From: JAQXDR01 sp038138625
Lineage (GTDB): Bacteria; Pseudomonadota; Alphaproteobacteria; Rhodobacterales; Rhodobacteraceae
Length of the DNA: 64,000 nucleotides
Assembly: GCA_038138625.1 (NCBI GenBank)
Contig: JAYQEA010000001.1
Coordinates: forward strand, 1-64,000
Direction: 5' to 3'
This document shows, piece after piece, positions 17,338-25,636 of the stretch. The position numbers and the translations under genes are program-made. The first letter of the stretch is position 1. The number at the start of each line of letters is the position of its first letter. A model generated the notes under the pieces. The model did no database searches. It saw only the letters and a list, made by a program, of their open reading frames with translations, and was not told where the DNA came from.

Positions 17338-19661
17338 TTGCGAACTCGTGACGTTTTGGGGGACGTGGGTCTTATGATTTGGGGAGGCTGATGCGCGGTA
17401 ACTGGCGGAGCGTTCACACACAGTTCCACATCAATTAAACAAGAATGCGCAGTTGGTCCCTGACCTAATTTTGACGTACCTTTGTCGCATGTCAGGACAT
17501 TGGGGTTGCCTAGCTTGCACAAGCCTGTGTCGTCAGGGTCGTACCAAGCGCCAGTACTGATCTGAACGACGCCTTGCCGAATAGCGGGATCTATAACAAG
17601 GCCGGCCAGACAGGCACCACGATCATTAAACACACGAACAATGTCACCATTATTCAATCCTCGGGCGGCGGCATCTGTCGGATGCATTGTAAGAGGTTCG
17701 CGTCCGGATATTCGTTTGGCTTTACTGACCTGCCCGTGATCAAACTGCGAATGCAATTTATCCTTTGGCTGGTTCGAGATCATGTGCAGAGGCCATGTCA
17801 CCGCATTTCCCAGCCATTCATAAGGCTCTTGCCAGACAGGGTGTCCGGGACAGTCGTCGTATCCAAAATCGGACACGGTTTGTGAAAAAATTTCAATCCG
17901 GCCGCTGGGTGTTGCCAACGGGTTTGCATGTGGGTCCGACCGAAAAGCCTCGAGCATGATCGTTGGTTTTGGGGGCGTTTGCAGTTGAAACCAGCCTTGT
18001 GCACGAAATGTGTCATAGTCGGGCATCTCTAGTCCAGCATCCTCCGCCTGGATTACGGTCTGGCCATAGATCAATCTTTGCCAATCTTGATCACTACGCC
18101 CTCCGGTAAAGGCGTCGGCGACACCCATTACTCGGGCAATCCCCAGAAAGATGTCGTAATCATTGCGTGCCTGCCCATGAGGTTTTGTGAGCTGGGACAT
18201 CGAAACAACGTATGGATCTCGTGATGTGAGTGCGATGTCAGTGCGTTCAAGCGGTGTTGTGCAGGGCAGAATGATATCGGCGTGCTTAGCAAGGGTGTTC
18301 CAACACCATTCGTTCACAATAATTGTGTCCGGTTTTTGCCATGCCTGCATCATGCGATTCAGATCTTGGTGGTGATGAAAGGGGTTGCCTCCTGCCCACC
18401 AAACCAACTTGGTTTCAGGGTAGGTGTAGCGTTGACCATTAAAATCAAAGGTCTTTCCCGGGTGCAGCAAAAGATCACTGATCCGTGCCACGGGAATAAA
18501 TGTTTCAACAGGATTGTCACCCTGCGGTAATGAGGCACCGGAGACGACGCTAAAATTGCCACCGATATAATTCATCGCGCTGTAGCCAAAACCAAATCCA
18601 CCGCCCGGTAACCCGATCTGGCCCAGCATCGCAGCCAGAGTGATAGCCATCCAAAAAGGTTGTTCACCGTGGTCCTGACGTGTCAGAGACCAGCTGACAG
18701 AAATCATTGTGCGGGTTGATGCCATATGCCGAGCAAGGGACGTGATGCATTTGGCCGGAATTTCGCAGATAGACGCAGCCCATTCCGCTGTTTTTGGAAT
18801 GCCATCTGTTTGACCCGTTAGGTAGGGAAGAAATTGTTCATAGCCTTCGGTGAAGATGTCCAGAAAGTTTGTATCTACAAGATCCTCGTTATGAAGTGTG
18901 TGAGCGATGCCCAACATCAGGGCAACATCGGTGTTTGGTCGCAGAGCGAGCCACTTGGCATCCAACTCGTCCAATAGATCGGACTTCAACGGGCTGATGT
19001 TGACTATTTCAATGCCGGCAGCGGCGAGGCCCACCATGCCGCCATGCTGTATATGACATCCTGTGCCACCTTGACTGATTTGACCGTTCTTCAGGGGCAT
19101 GCCACCAAAACACACCATCAACTTGGTATGTTCGTGCAGGACGTCATAGCTGGTGCTGGTATCCAGATATGTGCGGAAACTGCCCAAAACATGCGGTATC
19201 ATGGCCTCTGCCGCGGCAAAGCTGTATGTAAACTTTGACCATGTAAACCCGCCGATACAGTTCAAAAAGCGTTTCAGCTGGCTTTGTGCATGATGGAATC
19301 GCCCGGCGCTGGCCCAGCCATAAGAGCCACCATAGATTGCCTGATTGCCAAAATTATTACGCACACGATTAAGCTCTGTTGCAATCAGCGTATTGACCGT
19401 TTCCCAACTGACCTGAACAAAGGGATCCTTTCCACGCAAATCGGTGCGACATCCCGGCCCCCCGTCCAGCCAGCTTTTGCGCACCATCGGGGCATCAATG
19501 CGCGTGGGCCCGTGCTGGACATTTAAAATGCCTTGACCGATTGGGGATGGATCCGTGTCATGTTCAAAAGGCAAGAGATTTTCAACCTCACCATCACGGA
19601 CTTGGGCGCGATACGTGCCCCAATGCGAACTTGTCAGAGGGAGATCTTGTGATGCTGCCAT
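17334..19661 (-). CDS. DMSO-reductase-family molybdoenzyme (BisC/TorA-like S- or N-oxide reductase), cytosolic
   Basis: A 775-aa Mo-bisMGD enzyme. GGSYGWASAGRFHHAQ near residues 111-126 matches the ligand region of DMSO/TMAO/biotin-sulfoxide reductases, with S118 the likely molybdenum ligand. WWAGGNPFHHHQDLNRM, DIILPCTTPLERTDI and HMISNQPKDKLHSQFDHG are further family blocks, and the C-terminal barrel (SGREPLTMHPTDAAARG) is complete. There is no twin-arginine leader and no N-terminal iron-sulfur motif, as in BisC. Members reduce sulfoxides or N-oxides, or hydroxylate. Located between the importer and the GcvT-like gene, it could act on an imported oxide such as TMAO or a sulfoxonium, or on a pathway intermediate. 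Confidence 0.92.
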   Translation of the reverse strand: MAASQDLPLTSSHWGTYRAQVRDGEVENLLPFEHDTDPSPIGQGILNVQHGPTRIDAPMVRKSWLDGGPGCRTDLRGKDPFVQVSWETVNTLIATELNRVRNNFGNQAIYGGSYGWASAGRFHHAQSQLKRFLNCIGGFTWSKFTYSFAAAEAMIPHVLGSFRTYLDTSTSYDVLHEHTKLMVCFGGMPLKNGQISQGGTGCHIQHGGMVGLAAAGIEIVNISPLKSDLLDELDAKWLALRPNTDVALMLGIAHTLHNEDLVDTNFLDIFTEGYEQFLPYLTGQTDGIPKTAEWAASICEIPAKCITSLARHMASTRTMISVSWSLTRQDHGEQPFWMAITLAAMLGQIGLPGGGFGFGYSAMNYIGGNFSVVSGASLPQGDNPVETFIPVARISDLLLHPGKTFDFNGQRYTYPETKLVWWAGGNPFHHHQDLNRMMQAWQKPDTIIVNEWCWNTLAKHADIILPCTTPLERTDIALTSRDPYVVSMSQLTKPHGQARNDYDIFLGIARVMGVADAFTGGRSDQDWQRLIYGQTVIQAEDAGLEMPDYDTFRAQGWFQLQTPPKPTIMLEAFRSDPHANPLATPSGRIEIFSQTVSDFGYDDCPGHPVWQEPYEWLGNAVTWPLHMISNQPKDKLHSQFDHGQVSKAKRISGREPLTMHPTDAAARGLNNGDIVRVFNDRGACLAGLVIDPAIRQGVVQISTGAWYDPDDTGLCKLGNPNVLTCDKGTSKLGQGPTAHSCLIDVELCVNAPPVTAHQPPQIIRPTSPKTSRVRK

Positions 19662-19677
19662 TGAGTAACGCGTTCCT

Positions 19678-21801
19678 TTATCCGCCTGATGAGAAAGGAT
19701 TGGATGTGTAGCGTTCCTGAAGCTTTGCGCTCCAGGCAGCGGTCATTCTATCTGCGATAATTGCGATGACGGCCATTCCGATGCCAGCAGTCATACCAAC
19801 GCCAAAATCGCCATCGCCCAGTCCAATATAGACCTGTTGTCCCAGTCCACTGGTACCAACCAACGCTGCAATCACCAACATGGAAATACCAAACATAATC
19901 GTCTGGTTCAGGCCCAGCATCATTTCTGGCAAGGCTAGCGGAATCTTGACCCGCATCAACAATTGCCAGCGGGTGCAGCCCATACATTCCGCCGCTTCAA
20001 CCACGTCATAAGGCACATTCCGTAAGCCGTGTTCGCTATAGCGAATGGCTGGGACGATGGCATAGGCTATCACTGCAAGAAGCGCGGTGAATTCTCCGAT
20101 TTTGAAGATCATGACAAAGGGGATCAACAAAACAAACAAAGGCATGGTTTGCAGCGTGTCATTGATGGGGCGCAGGAACCGCGAGACGGGTTCGAATTCG
20201 GATGCTAGAATGCCAAGCGTTGTTCCAAAGGCAAAAGACAAGACCACGCCAATTCCGCAAAGGTATATACTCAGCAGTGTTTGTGGCCAGATGCCCGCCA
20301 ATAGAAGATACGCCAGTCCCGCTAAAACTGCGACGGCCAGCCGTGGACCTGCCAATTGCCACGCCACATATGCCATGATCATCCAGATCGCAGGCCACGG
20401 CATGCGTGTCAGACCAAAAAAGAGCACAATTGCCAAAAGGCCGATTACCACGGCTTGGTTCTTTCGTCCCAAAATCCAAGCGCCGCACATGAGGACAACA
20501 GCCCCAATACCATAGGAAATCTTTAGCGTTGGCGTGAACTGAAACCCCCATGAAAATGGAGAAATCACCTGTTCTAAACCCATTTTGAATGGCAGCATCA
20601 GATAGAAAAAAGCCCATTTTTTAATTAGCGCGATCCATGCGGCATATTCGATAATGATATAATCGATGGCTGTGTTGAGTGGGCCCGAGGGATCATAAAC
20701 CCAAGATTTCGGATAGGTTTGCAGCACGGGAAAGATCAGACTGGCACAGTACAAAACCAAGGCGCCTGCCAGTGTAAACAAAAGGTACCGGTGCCGTTTG
20801 GTAAAGGAACTTTCTGTTGTCTGTTCATCATTTGGCTTGCGATTGGCAAAGCCCGACGTGATACGGTCCATCAACATGGCCATCAATGCGATGACAATGC
20901 CTGCAACCAGACTTTCCCCAAACCTCGCTTTGCGCATGGCGGACAGGACTTCCCACCCGATATCTGATGAACCGCCGATAATGGATGCGATAATCACCAT
21001 CGAAAAAGCCGCCATGGTAGTTTGGTTTATACCAAGTAATATCTGGCGGGCGGCACTTGGAACGCGGACACGAAAAAACAGTTGTGCTTGCGTGGCACCG
21101 GACATCAAACCCGATTCAATGACCTCTTCTGGGACGCGGCGCAGACCCAAAAGCGTGTTGCGGACCATTGGTGGAAATGCAAACAAGATACCGGCAATCA
21201 ATCCGACCACCACGCCAAATCCAAACAAAAGCAGGATCGGCAAAAGATAGGCAAAGGCGGGGATGGTTTGCAGTGCGTCCAACGTGACCATGATGGCCCG
21301 TTCTGCACGAGGATAGAAAAACCCTGCTGTTCCTATGGCAAAGCCAATGAGGACAGCCAATGGAACAGACACTGCCACCAGTGCGAGGGAATTCATGGAT
21401 TCAATCCACAGCCCTACGACCAACATGTAGCTTAGCGATGCAGCCGTGAATACAGCGAGCCGCCAACCGGCCGCAGCATAGGCAATAACCACCAAAATAA
21501 ACACAGATACAGACCATGGCATCCATGTCAAAAAATTACGGACGGCTGACATGGGTATGTCAAGAATAGCAGAAACAGCGCGGAAAAAGGCGCCTGTGGT
21601 GTCTACGATCCATGCCATGATGGTATTCAGAAAGCCAACGATTGGGATAACCCATTCTTTGGGATAGGTGATCAACCATGGTGCCATCTCGCGTAGGGAC
21701 AGCAAAATTAATGTCAGCCCCAAGATGCCAAACCAGATGAGAGAGGCAGACCGTGGGATCTTATTTTGAGCGTCTACAGAAACATTTATGTCTGTGCTCA
21801 T
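19678..21801 (-). CDS. Fused double permease of an OpuA/ProU-type ABC importer
   Basis: A 707-aa inner-membrane protein built of two ProW-like halves. Each half has its own EAA-type loop that contacts the ATPase: GLRRVPEEVIESGLMSG near 219-235 and GLRNVPYDVVEAAECMGC in the second half. Normal ProW/OpuAB proteins carry one such unit. The same double form is known in some quaternary-amine importers of marine alphaproteobacteria, including, as I recall, the TMAO transporter. The start at 21801 is chosen for its ATGA overlap with the ATPase; a longer in-frame start inside that gene is unlikely. It works with the ATPase and the binding protein. Confidence 0.92.
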   Translation of the reverse strand: MSTDINVSVDAQNKIPRSASLIWFGILGLTLILLSLREMAPWLITYPKEWVIPIVGFLNTIMAWIVDTTGAFFRAVSAILDIPMSAVRNFLTWMPWSVSVFILVVIAYAAAGWRLAVFTAASLSYMLVVGLWIESMNSLALVAVSVPLAVLIGFAIGTAGFFYPRAERAIMVTLDALQTIPAFAYLLPILLLFGFGVVVGLIAGILFAFPPMVRNTLLGLRRVPEEVIESGLMSGATQAQLFFRVRVPSAARQILLGINQTTMAAFSMVIIASIIGGSSDIGWEVLSAMRKARFGESLVAGIVIALMAMLMDRITSGFANRKPNDEQTTESSFTKRHRYLLFTLAGALVLYCASLIFPVLQTYPKSWVYDPSGPLNTAIDYIIIEYAAWIALIKKWAFFYLMLPFKMGLEQVISPFSWGFQFTPTLKISYGIGAVVLMCGAWILGRKNQAVVIGLLAIVLFFGLTRMPWPAIWMIMAYVAWQLAGPRLAVAVLAGLAYLLLAGIWPQTLLSIYLCGIGVVLSFAFGTTLGILASEFEPVSRFLRPINDTLQTMPLFVLLIPFVMIFKIGEFTALLAVIAYAIVPAIRYSEHGLRNVPYDVVEAAECMGCTRWQLLMRVKIPLALPEMMLGLNQTIMFGISMLVIAALVGTSGLGQQVYIGLGDGDFGVGMTAGIGMAVIAIIADRMTAAWSAKLQERYTSNPFSSGG

Positions 21802-22877
21802 CCGACCGCTCCATTTGGATGCGTGCCTGCTGGACCGCGTGAGAGAGCACATACAACCGAGGTTGGTGTGACAACACCAATCATTCCAGATCCATCTACA
21901 ACAGCAATACCGTCTTTATGTTCTGCAAGCGATGGCAATAGATTCTCGACACATTCCGTGCTTTGGACCTGATGCATTTGCGGGTAAGGCGTTGCGTTGT
22001 CGTCCAAAACATCTCGGGCAAGCAGAACTCGTGCCAATGGCACGTCGCTTGTGAATTCCGCAACATAGTCATCTGCGGGGTTGATGATCAGTTCAGTCGG
22101 TGTGCCAATCTGCACCACCATACCATCACGCATGATCATCATCCGGTCCGCAATCCGCAATGCTTCAAGGAAATCATGTGTGATGAACACAATCGACTTT
22201 TTCAGCGAGGATTGAATGCGCAGGAATTCATCCTGCATCTGACGTCTGATGAGCGGATCCAGAGCAGAGAAAGGTTCATCAAGGAACCATAATTCCGGTT
22301 CAACGGCCAAGGATCGTGCAATCCCGACCCTTTGTTGCTGACCGCCAGACAATTGACGAGGAAAACTATTCTCGCGCCCTTCAAGGCCAACAAGCTCGAT
22401 CACTCTGGCGGTTTTTTCACGCTGGTCTTTGAGTGACAGGCCCTGCAGGCTCAGCGGAAAAGATATATTCTCGGCAACAGACAGATGCGGCAACAAGCCA
22501 AAGCTTTGAAAGACCATACCCATCTTGTGGCGACGAATATCGATCAGCTCGGACTTACTTTTCTTAAGAAGATCTTCACCATCCAGTAGGATTTCGCCAT
22601 GGGTCGGTTCAACCAGACGCGACAGACAGCGTACCATCGTGGATTTGCCGGATCCTGACAAACCCATAATGACAAAAATCTCTCCTTCATGCACATCAAA
22701 GGATACGTCAGCCGCCGCAGGGATCGCACCGTCTTTGCGTATTTTATCAGTCAATGTCCGAGCATCTGCGCCGGCATGGTCGTTTCTTGGGTCGAAATAC
22801 CGCTGGGGCTGACTGCCATAGACTTTCCAGACATTACGGCAGGCGATTTTGACATTTGAGCGTTGTTTCACTGGCAT
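21798..22877 (-). CDS. ATP-binding subunit of the OpuA/ProV-type ABC importer
   Basis: A 359-aa ABC ATPase. Walker A is GLSGSGKST, the Q-loop is MVFQSFGLLPH, the signature is LSGGQQQRVGIARSL, and Walker B is LWFLDEPFSALDP with the switch His in FITHDF. The long N-terminal segment before Walker A (FDPRNDHAGADARTLTDKIR region) and the C-terminal extension of about 90 residues, which includes a CBS-like DGIAVVDGSGMIGVVT, are typical of ProV/OpuAA. An AAGGG precedes the ATG. It overlaps the permease by four bases; a hairpin separates it from the binding-protein gene. Confidence 0.93.
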   Translation of the reverse strand: MPVKQRSNVKIACRNVWKVYGSQPQRYFDPRNDHAGADARTLTDKIRKDGAIPAAADVSFDVHEGEIFVIMGLSGSGKSTMVRCLSRLVEPTHGEILLDGEDLLKKSKSELIDIRRHKMGMVFQSFGLLPHLSVAENISFPLSLQGLSLKDQREKTARVIELVGLEGRENSFPRQLSGGQQQRVGIARSLAVEPELWFLDEPFSALDPLIRRQMQDEFLRIQSSLKKSIVFITHDFLEALRIADRMMIMRDGMVVQIGTPTELIINPADDYVAEFTSDVPLARVLLARDVLDDNATPYPQMHQVQSTECVENLLPSLAEHKDGIAVVDGSGMIGVVTPTSVVCALSRGPAGTHPNGAVG

Positions 22878-22974
22878 GAACCCTTTTTTCAGGTGCGCCG
22901 TCGGGTGAAAGCGTACCTAGCCATTTGGGACGTATAAGGCCCAGCAGGCCAGTGCTAATTGTTTTGTTGGCACC

Positions 22975-23005
22975 AAAAGGGGGCGAGACATGATGTTTCG
23001 CCCCC
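22975..23005 (-). terminator. Intra-operon hairpin between binding protein and ATPase
   Basis: Read on the minus strand, GGGGGCGA (22998-23005) pairs with TCGCCCCC (22979-22986) around an 11-base loop, followed by TTTT. It lies in the 161-base gap after the binding-protein stop. It probably gives partial termination or 3'-end protection, so that the binding protein is made in excess over the rest of the operon. Confidence 0.7.
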
Positions 23006-23038
23006 GTCCAGAACCAAGTCGGTCATCTGGTCTCTGGA

Positions 23039-23989
23039 CTATTTGCTGGCCTCAACCCAAGGCATCCAGGTGGATTCGTTGTTGGTCATCCACTCAGCGA
23101 CAACTTCTTCAAGCTCTCGCTTGTTGAAGTCTATCTCAAGCAACAGGCTATTTTGCGTTGCATTGTCGATCGACAGAGCCTGCATGATTTTAAACGCACC
23201 AGGCCAATTCGCCTCAAAGTCGCGAGAGACAATTTTTGAGATATTGGCTTGTTTGAAACCACAGTCTCCGGTCTTGTCAGGATAGATTCCCGGGGCAGGG
23301 TTGGTGTCGCAATCGGCAGTATATCCCGGGAATTCAACCCAGTCGAAGTCCATTTCGGAATGCACCCAGTGGGGTTCCCAGAACATAACCAGCATGGGCG
23401 AGCCGGTTTTATAGGCAGCTTGCATTTCGGCGATCATCGCGCCTTCGGAACCCCCGGCAATGGGCTCGAATGGCAATCCGGCATTGTTAACCAGATCCTT
23501 CGACCGCGTACCCCAATCGGCAGGATATGTGATCAAGCGGCCTTTGGGAAATGTTTCGGCAGCGGCAAACAACTGCGAGCATTCGATAAGCGCGTTGACG
23601 TCTGGCAAGCCGGGACACTGATCATTCATGTAACTGGGGTACATCCAGCTTTCGATAGGCTCCAGCCCGGTCAATCCAAGCACAACAATATCGCCGCTTT
23701 CAACAGACTTTGGATATATCTCGCCAACGTTGTTGCCCCAAGTTTCGGGCTGCAGATGCAAATTTCCTTGCGCAATGGCTGCAAATTGCGGAACCGCGCC
23801 GGCGGTTACATATTCCACATTGTATCCTGCTGCCTTGAGCACGCTTCCGGATATATGTGCAGACACGTGCTGACCCGTCCATTCGTTGATGGCAATTTTT
23901 ATCGGGTCACTGCTGTCAGCCAGCGCAGCGCCACCCATTCCAAAAATTGTGATGCTGACGGCGCCTGCGGCTTTGGTGAATTTATGCAT
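23039..23989 (-). CDS. Periplasmic binding protein for a quaternary-amine/onium osmolyte (OpuAC/ProX/ChoX-like)
   Basis: A 316-aa secreted protein with a Sec signal peptide (hydrophobic core SITIFGMGGAALA, cleavage after ALA near residue 24). The mature part is an OpuAC-fold protein: IAINEWTGQHVSAHI at the start, QPETWGNN, YPADWGTR and LVMFWEPHWVHSEMDFDWVE. The repeated Trp residues at these places form the aromatic box that holds a trimethylammonium or dimethylsulfonium head group in ChoX, ProX and TmoX. The ligand cannot be decided from sequence. Start supported by AGGGAGA. First gene of the operon; the promoter region to 24126 is shared with the BetI-like repressor. Confidence 0.93.
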   Translation of the reverse strand: MHKFTKAAGAVSITIFGMGGAALADSSDPIKIAINEWTGQHVSAHISGSVLKAAGYNVEYVTAGAVPQFAAIAQGNLHLQPETWGNNVGEIYPKSVESGDIVVLGLTGLEPIESWMYPSYMNDQCPGLPDVNALIECSQLFAAAETFPKGRLITYPADWGTRSKDLVNNAGLPFEPIAGGSEGAMIAEMQAAYKTGSPMLVMFWEPHWVHSEMDFDWVEFPGYTADCDTNPAPGIYPDKTGDCGFKQANISKIVSRDFEANWPGAFKIMQALSIDNATQNSLLLEIDFNKRELEEVVAEWMTNNESTWMPWVEASK

Positions 23990-24052
23990 GATTTCTCCCT
24001 GAAAATGCGCAGCTCTGGCATGGCAGAGAACACATATATATTTGTTTATGAT

Positions 24053-24075
24053 AAAACTTACTCTTGGTTAGTTTT
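24053..24075. promoter_or_regulatory. Candidate operator for the BetI-like repressor
   Basis: AAAACTTAC (24053-24061) and GTTAGTTTT (24067-24075) are inverted repeats matching at eight of nine positions around five bases. The site lies midway in the 137-base divergent gap between the binding-protein gene and the betI-like gene, where a TetR-family repressor would control both directions. Confidence 0.55.
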
Positions 24076-24126
24076 TTGTGTCAACGGTTGATTTGAGCGC
24101 GCAATTGTTTGACAGTTAGAGTGTCG

Positions 24127-24840
24127 ATGAACGAGGTTTCGAATAGAATGGCGCCAGTGCGTTCAAGCTCAATCAGATCAATCAGACGCGCTGAATTATC
24201 GCGCGCTGCGTTTGAAGCAGTGGTTCAATACGGTCTGCGACGCGCGACGCTGGATAAAGTGGGTGATATTGCAGGCGTTTCCAAAGGAGTGGTGTTGCAT
24301 CACTTTAAAGATAAAAGTGCTTTGCTCGAGGCTGTGTTTCGAGGGTCAAATACACTGCTGAGTGAATCTTTGGTTGAACTTTATCGATTTGCTGAAACAC
24401 CATACGAGCGGTTATGGGCCATTGTGGTTGCAAATTTCTTTGAAACGATTTTCACCCGCAGGATTTGTCAGGCATGGGTATCGCTGATTTCCGAGGTCCC
24501 TCATAATGTTCAATGCCAGAGGGTCCAGGTCGCTAACAATGAGCGTATTCGAAGCAATCTGATGCATGAACTCAGGCACTTTTTACCCGAGAAAGAAGCG
24601 CGACAGGTTGCGCGCCATCTAGGGGTCCATATCGATGGTATTTGGGTGCGTGCAGGCCTGTTACCGGGGCCGGTAGACAGCAGCATGGCTGTTTCGGAAA
24701 TAGAATACGCGATTTCCAAGTTATTACCTTTTGACGCCGTGAGTGCAGAAAAACACAGACAAGCTCGGGCAAAGATCGAAAATGTTGCCAAGATTGCCCT
24801 TGGGTCTCGGGCTTTTCGCGAAAAATCGTTGCAGGCCTGA
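24127..24840 (+). CDS. BetI-like TetR-family transcriptional repressor
   Basis: A 237-aa regulator. The helix-turn-helix is KVGDIAGVSKGVVLHHFKDK at about residues 47-66, preceded by a basic N-terminus. The ligand-binding half, with WAIVVANFFETIFTRRICQAWVSL and GVHIDGIWVRAGL, follows the pattern of BetI, the choline-responsive repressor of betaine synthesis genes. The start is ATG 24127; in-frame TTG 24109 and GTG 24121 are alternatives, and none has a strong Shine-Dalgarno. Divergent position next to an onium-compound importer suggests it senses that compound. It is the first gene of a three-gene unit with the MBL hydrolase and SDR. Confidence 0.88.
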   Translation: MNEVSNRMAPVRSSSIRSIRRAELSRAAFEAVVQYGLRRATLDKVGDIAGVSKGVVLHHFKDKSALLEAVFRGSNTLLSESLVELYRFAETPYERLWAIVVANFFETIFTRRICQAWVSLISEVPHNVQCQRVQVANNERIRSNLMHELRHFLPEKEARQVARHLGVHIDGIWVRAGLLPGPVDSSMAVSEIEYAISKLLPFDAVSAEKHRQARAKIENVAKIALGSRAFREKSLQA

Positions 24841-24841
24841 C

Positions 24842-25636
24842 ATGGCGTTGATGATCGCAAAAGATTGGTTTGAAGTGCGTCCCATGGGTGGTGGGGTCTC
24901 GTTGATCCGCGAAAAATATGTGGCGGACTGGCTGCGATGTAACATCTGGCACATCAAGGGCCGTGATCGTGATCTGGTCGTCGACACAGGTATGGGGCTG
25001 CGATCATTAACGGAAGAAGTGGCAATTTTGGCAGAACGTCCAGTCACGGCCATTATGACCCATAGCCACTTTGATCATGCAGGTGGACTACATGATTTTT
25101 GCGACCGTTGTGGTCATAAGGCCGAGGCAGCTATTATCGCACAACCGACCGTGACCAATACCGTTGCCGACATAGGATATGTCAGGGCAGATACGTTTAC
25201 AGCATTACCTTACGCCGGATTTTCGCACCAAACTTACACGGTTCGACCGGCTGCTCTGACTGGATACCTTGATGAAGGTGACGTCATAGACCTTGGAGAC
25301 CGTGTGTTTCAGGTCTTCCACTTGCCGGGCCATTCACCGGGATCAATAGCACTGTTTGAACAGGCGACCGGCTTATTTTTTAGTGGTGACGTGATTTACG
25401 ACGGCGCATTAATAGATAACCTATATCACTCTCAAGCTGACCTTCTGAGTGTTTCTCATGCGCGCTTGCGTGATCTTGCGGTGACGACAGTACACGCCGG
25501 GCACTTTGACTCTTTTGGATATGAAAAGATGATTAGGCTACTGGATGACTATCAGGCGGGTGGGTTGCGCCTTCGGGATGCATCAAGCTGGATCGCACAA
25601 GAAATCCGGAAGGATTTATATGATGGGCCTACGTAA
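24842..25636 (+). CDS. MBL-fold metallohydrolase
   Basis: A 264-aa metallo-beta-lactamase-fold hydrolase. The metal motif HxHxDH is explicit in MTHSHFDHAGG near residues 73-83, and the later ligands appear in FHLPGHSPGSIALF (His), FFSGDVIYDG (Asp) and VHAGHFDSFG (His). A glyoxalase-II-like thioesterase, lactonase or sulfatase activity is possible. ATG 24842 is one base after the betI-like stop, so the two are co-translated. Regulated with the operon across the divergent promoter, it may hydrolyse a thioester or ester intermediate of the same pathway. Confidence 0.9.
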   Translation: MALMIAKDWFEVRPMGGGVSLIREKYVADWLRCNIWHIKGRDRDLVVDTGMGLRSLTEEVAILAERPVTAIMTHSHFDHAGGLHDFCDRCGHKAEAAIIAQPTVTNTVADIGYVRADTFTALPYAGFSHQTYTVRPAALTGYLDEGDVIDLGDRVFQVFHLPGHSPGSIALFEQATGLFFSGDVIYDGALIDNLYHSQADLLSVSHARLRDLAVTTVHAGHFDSFGYEKMIRLLDDYQAGGLRLRDASSWIAQEIRKDLYDGPT

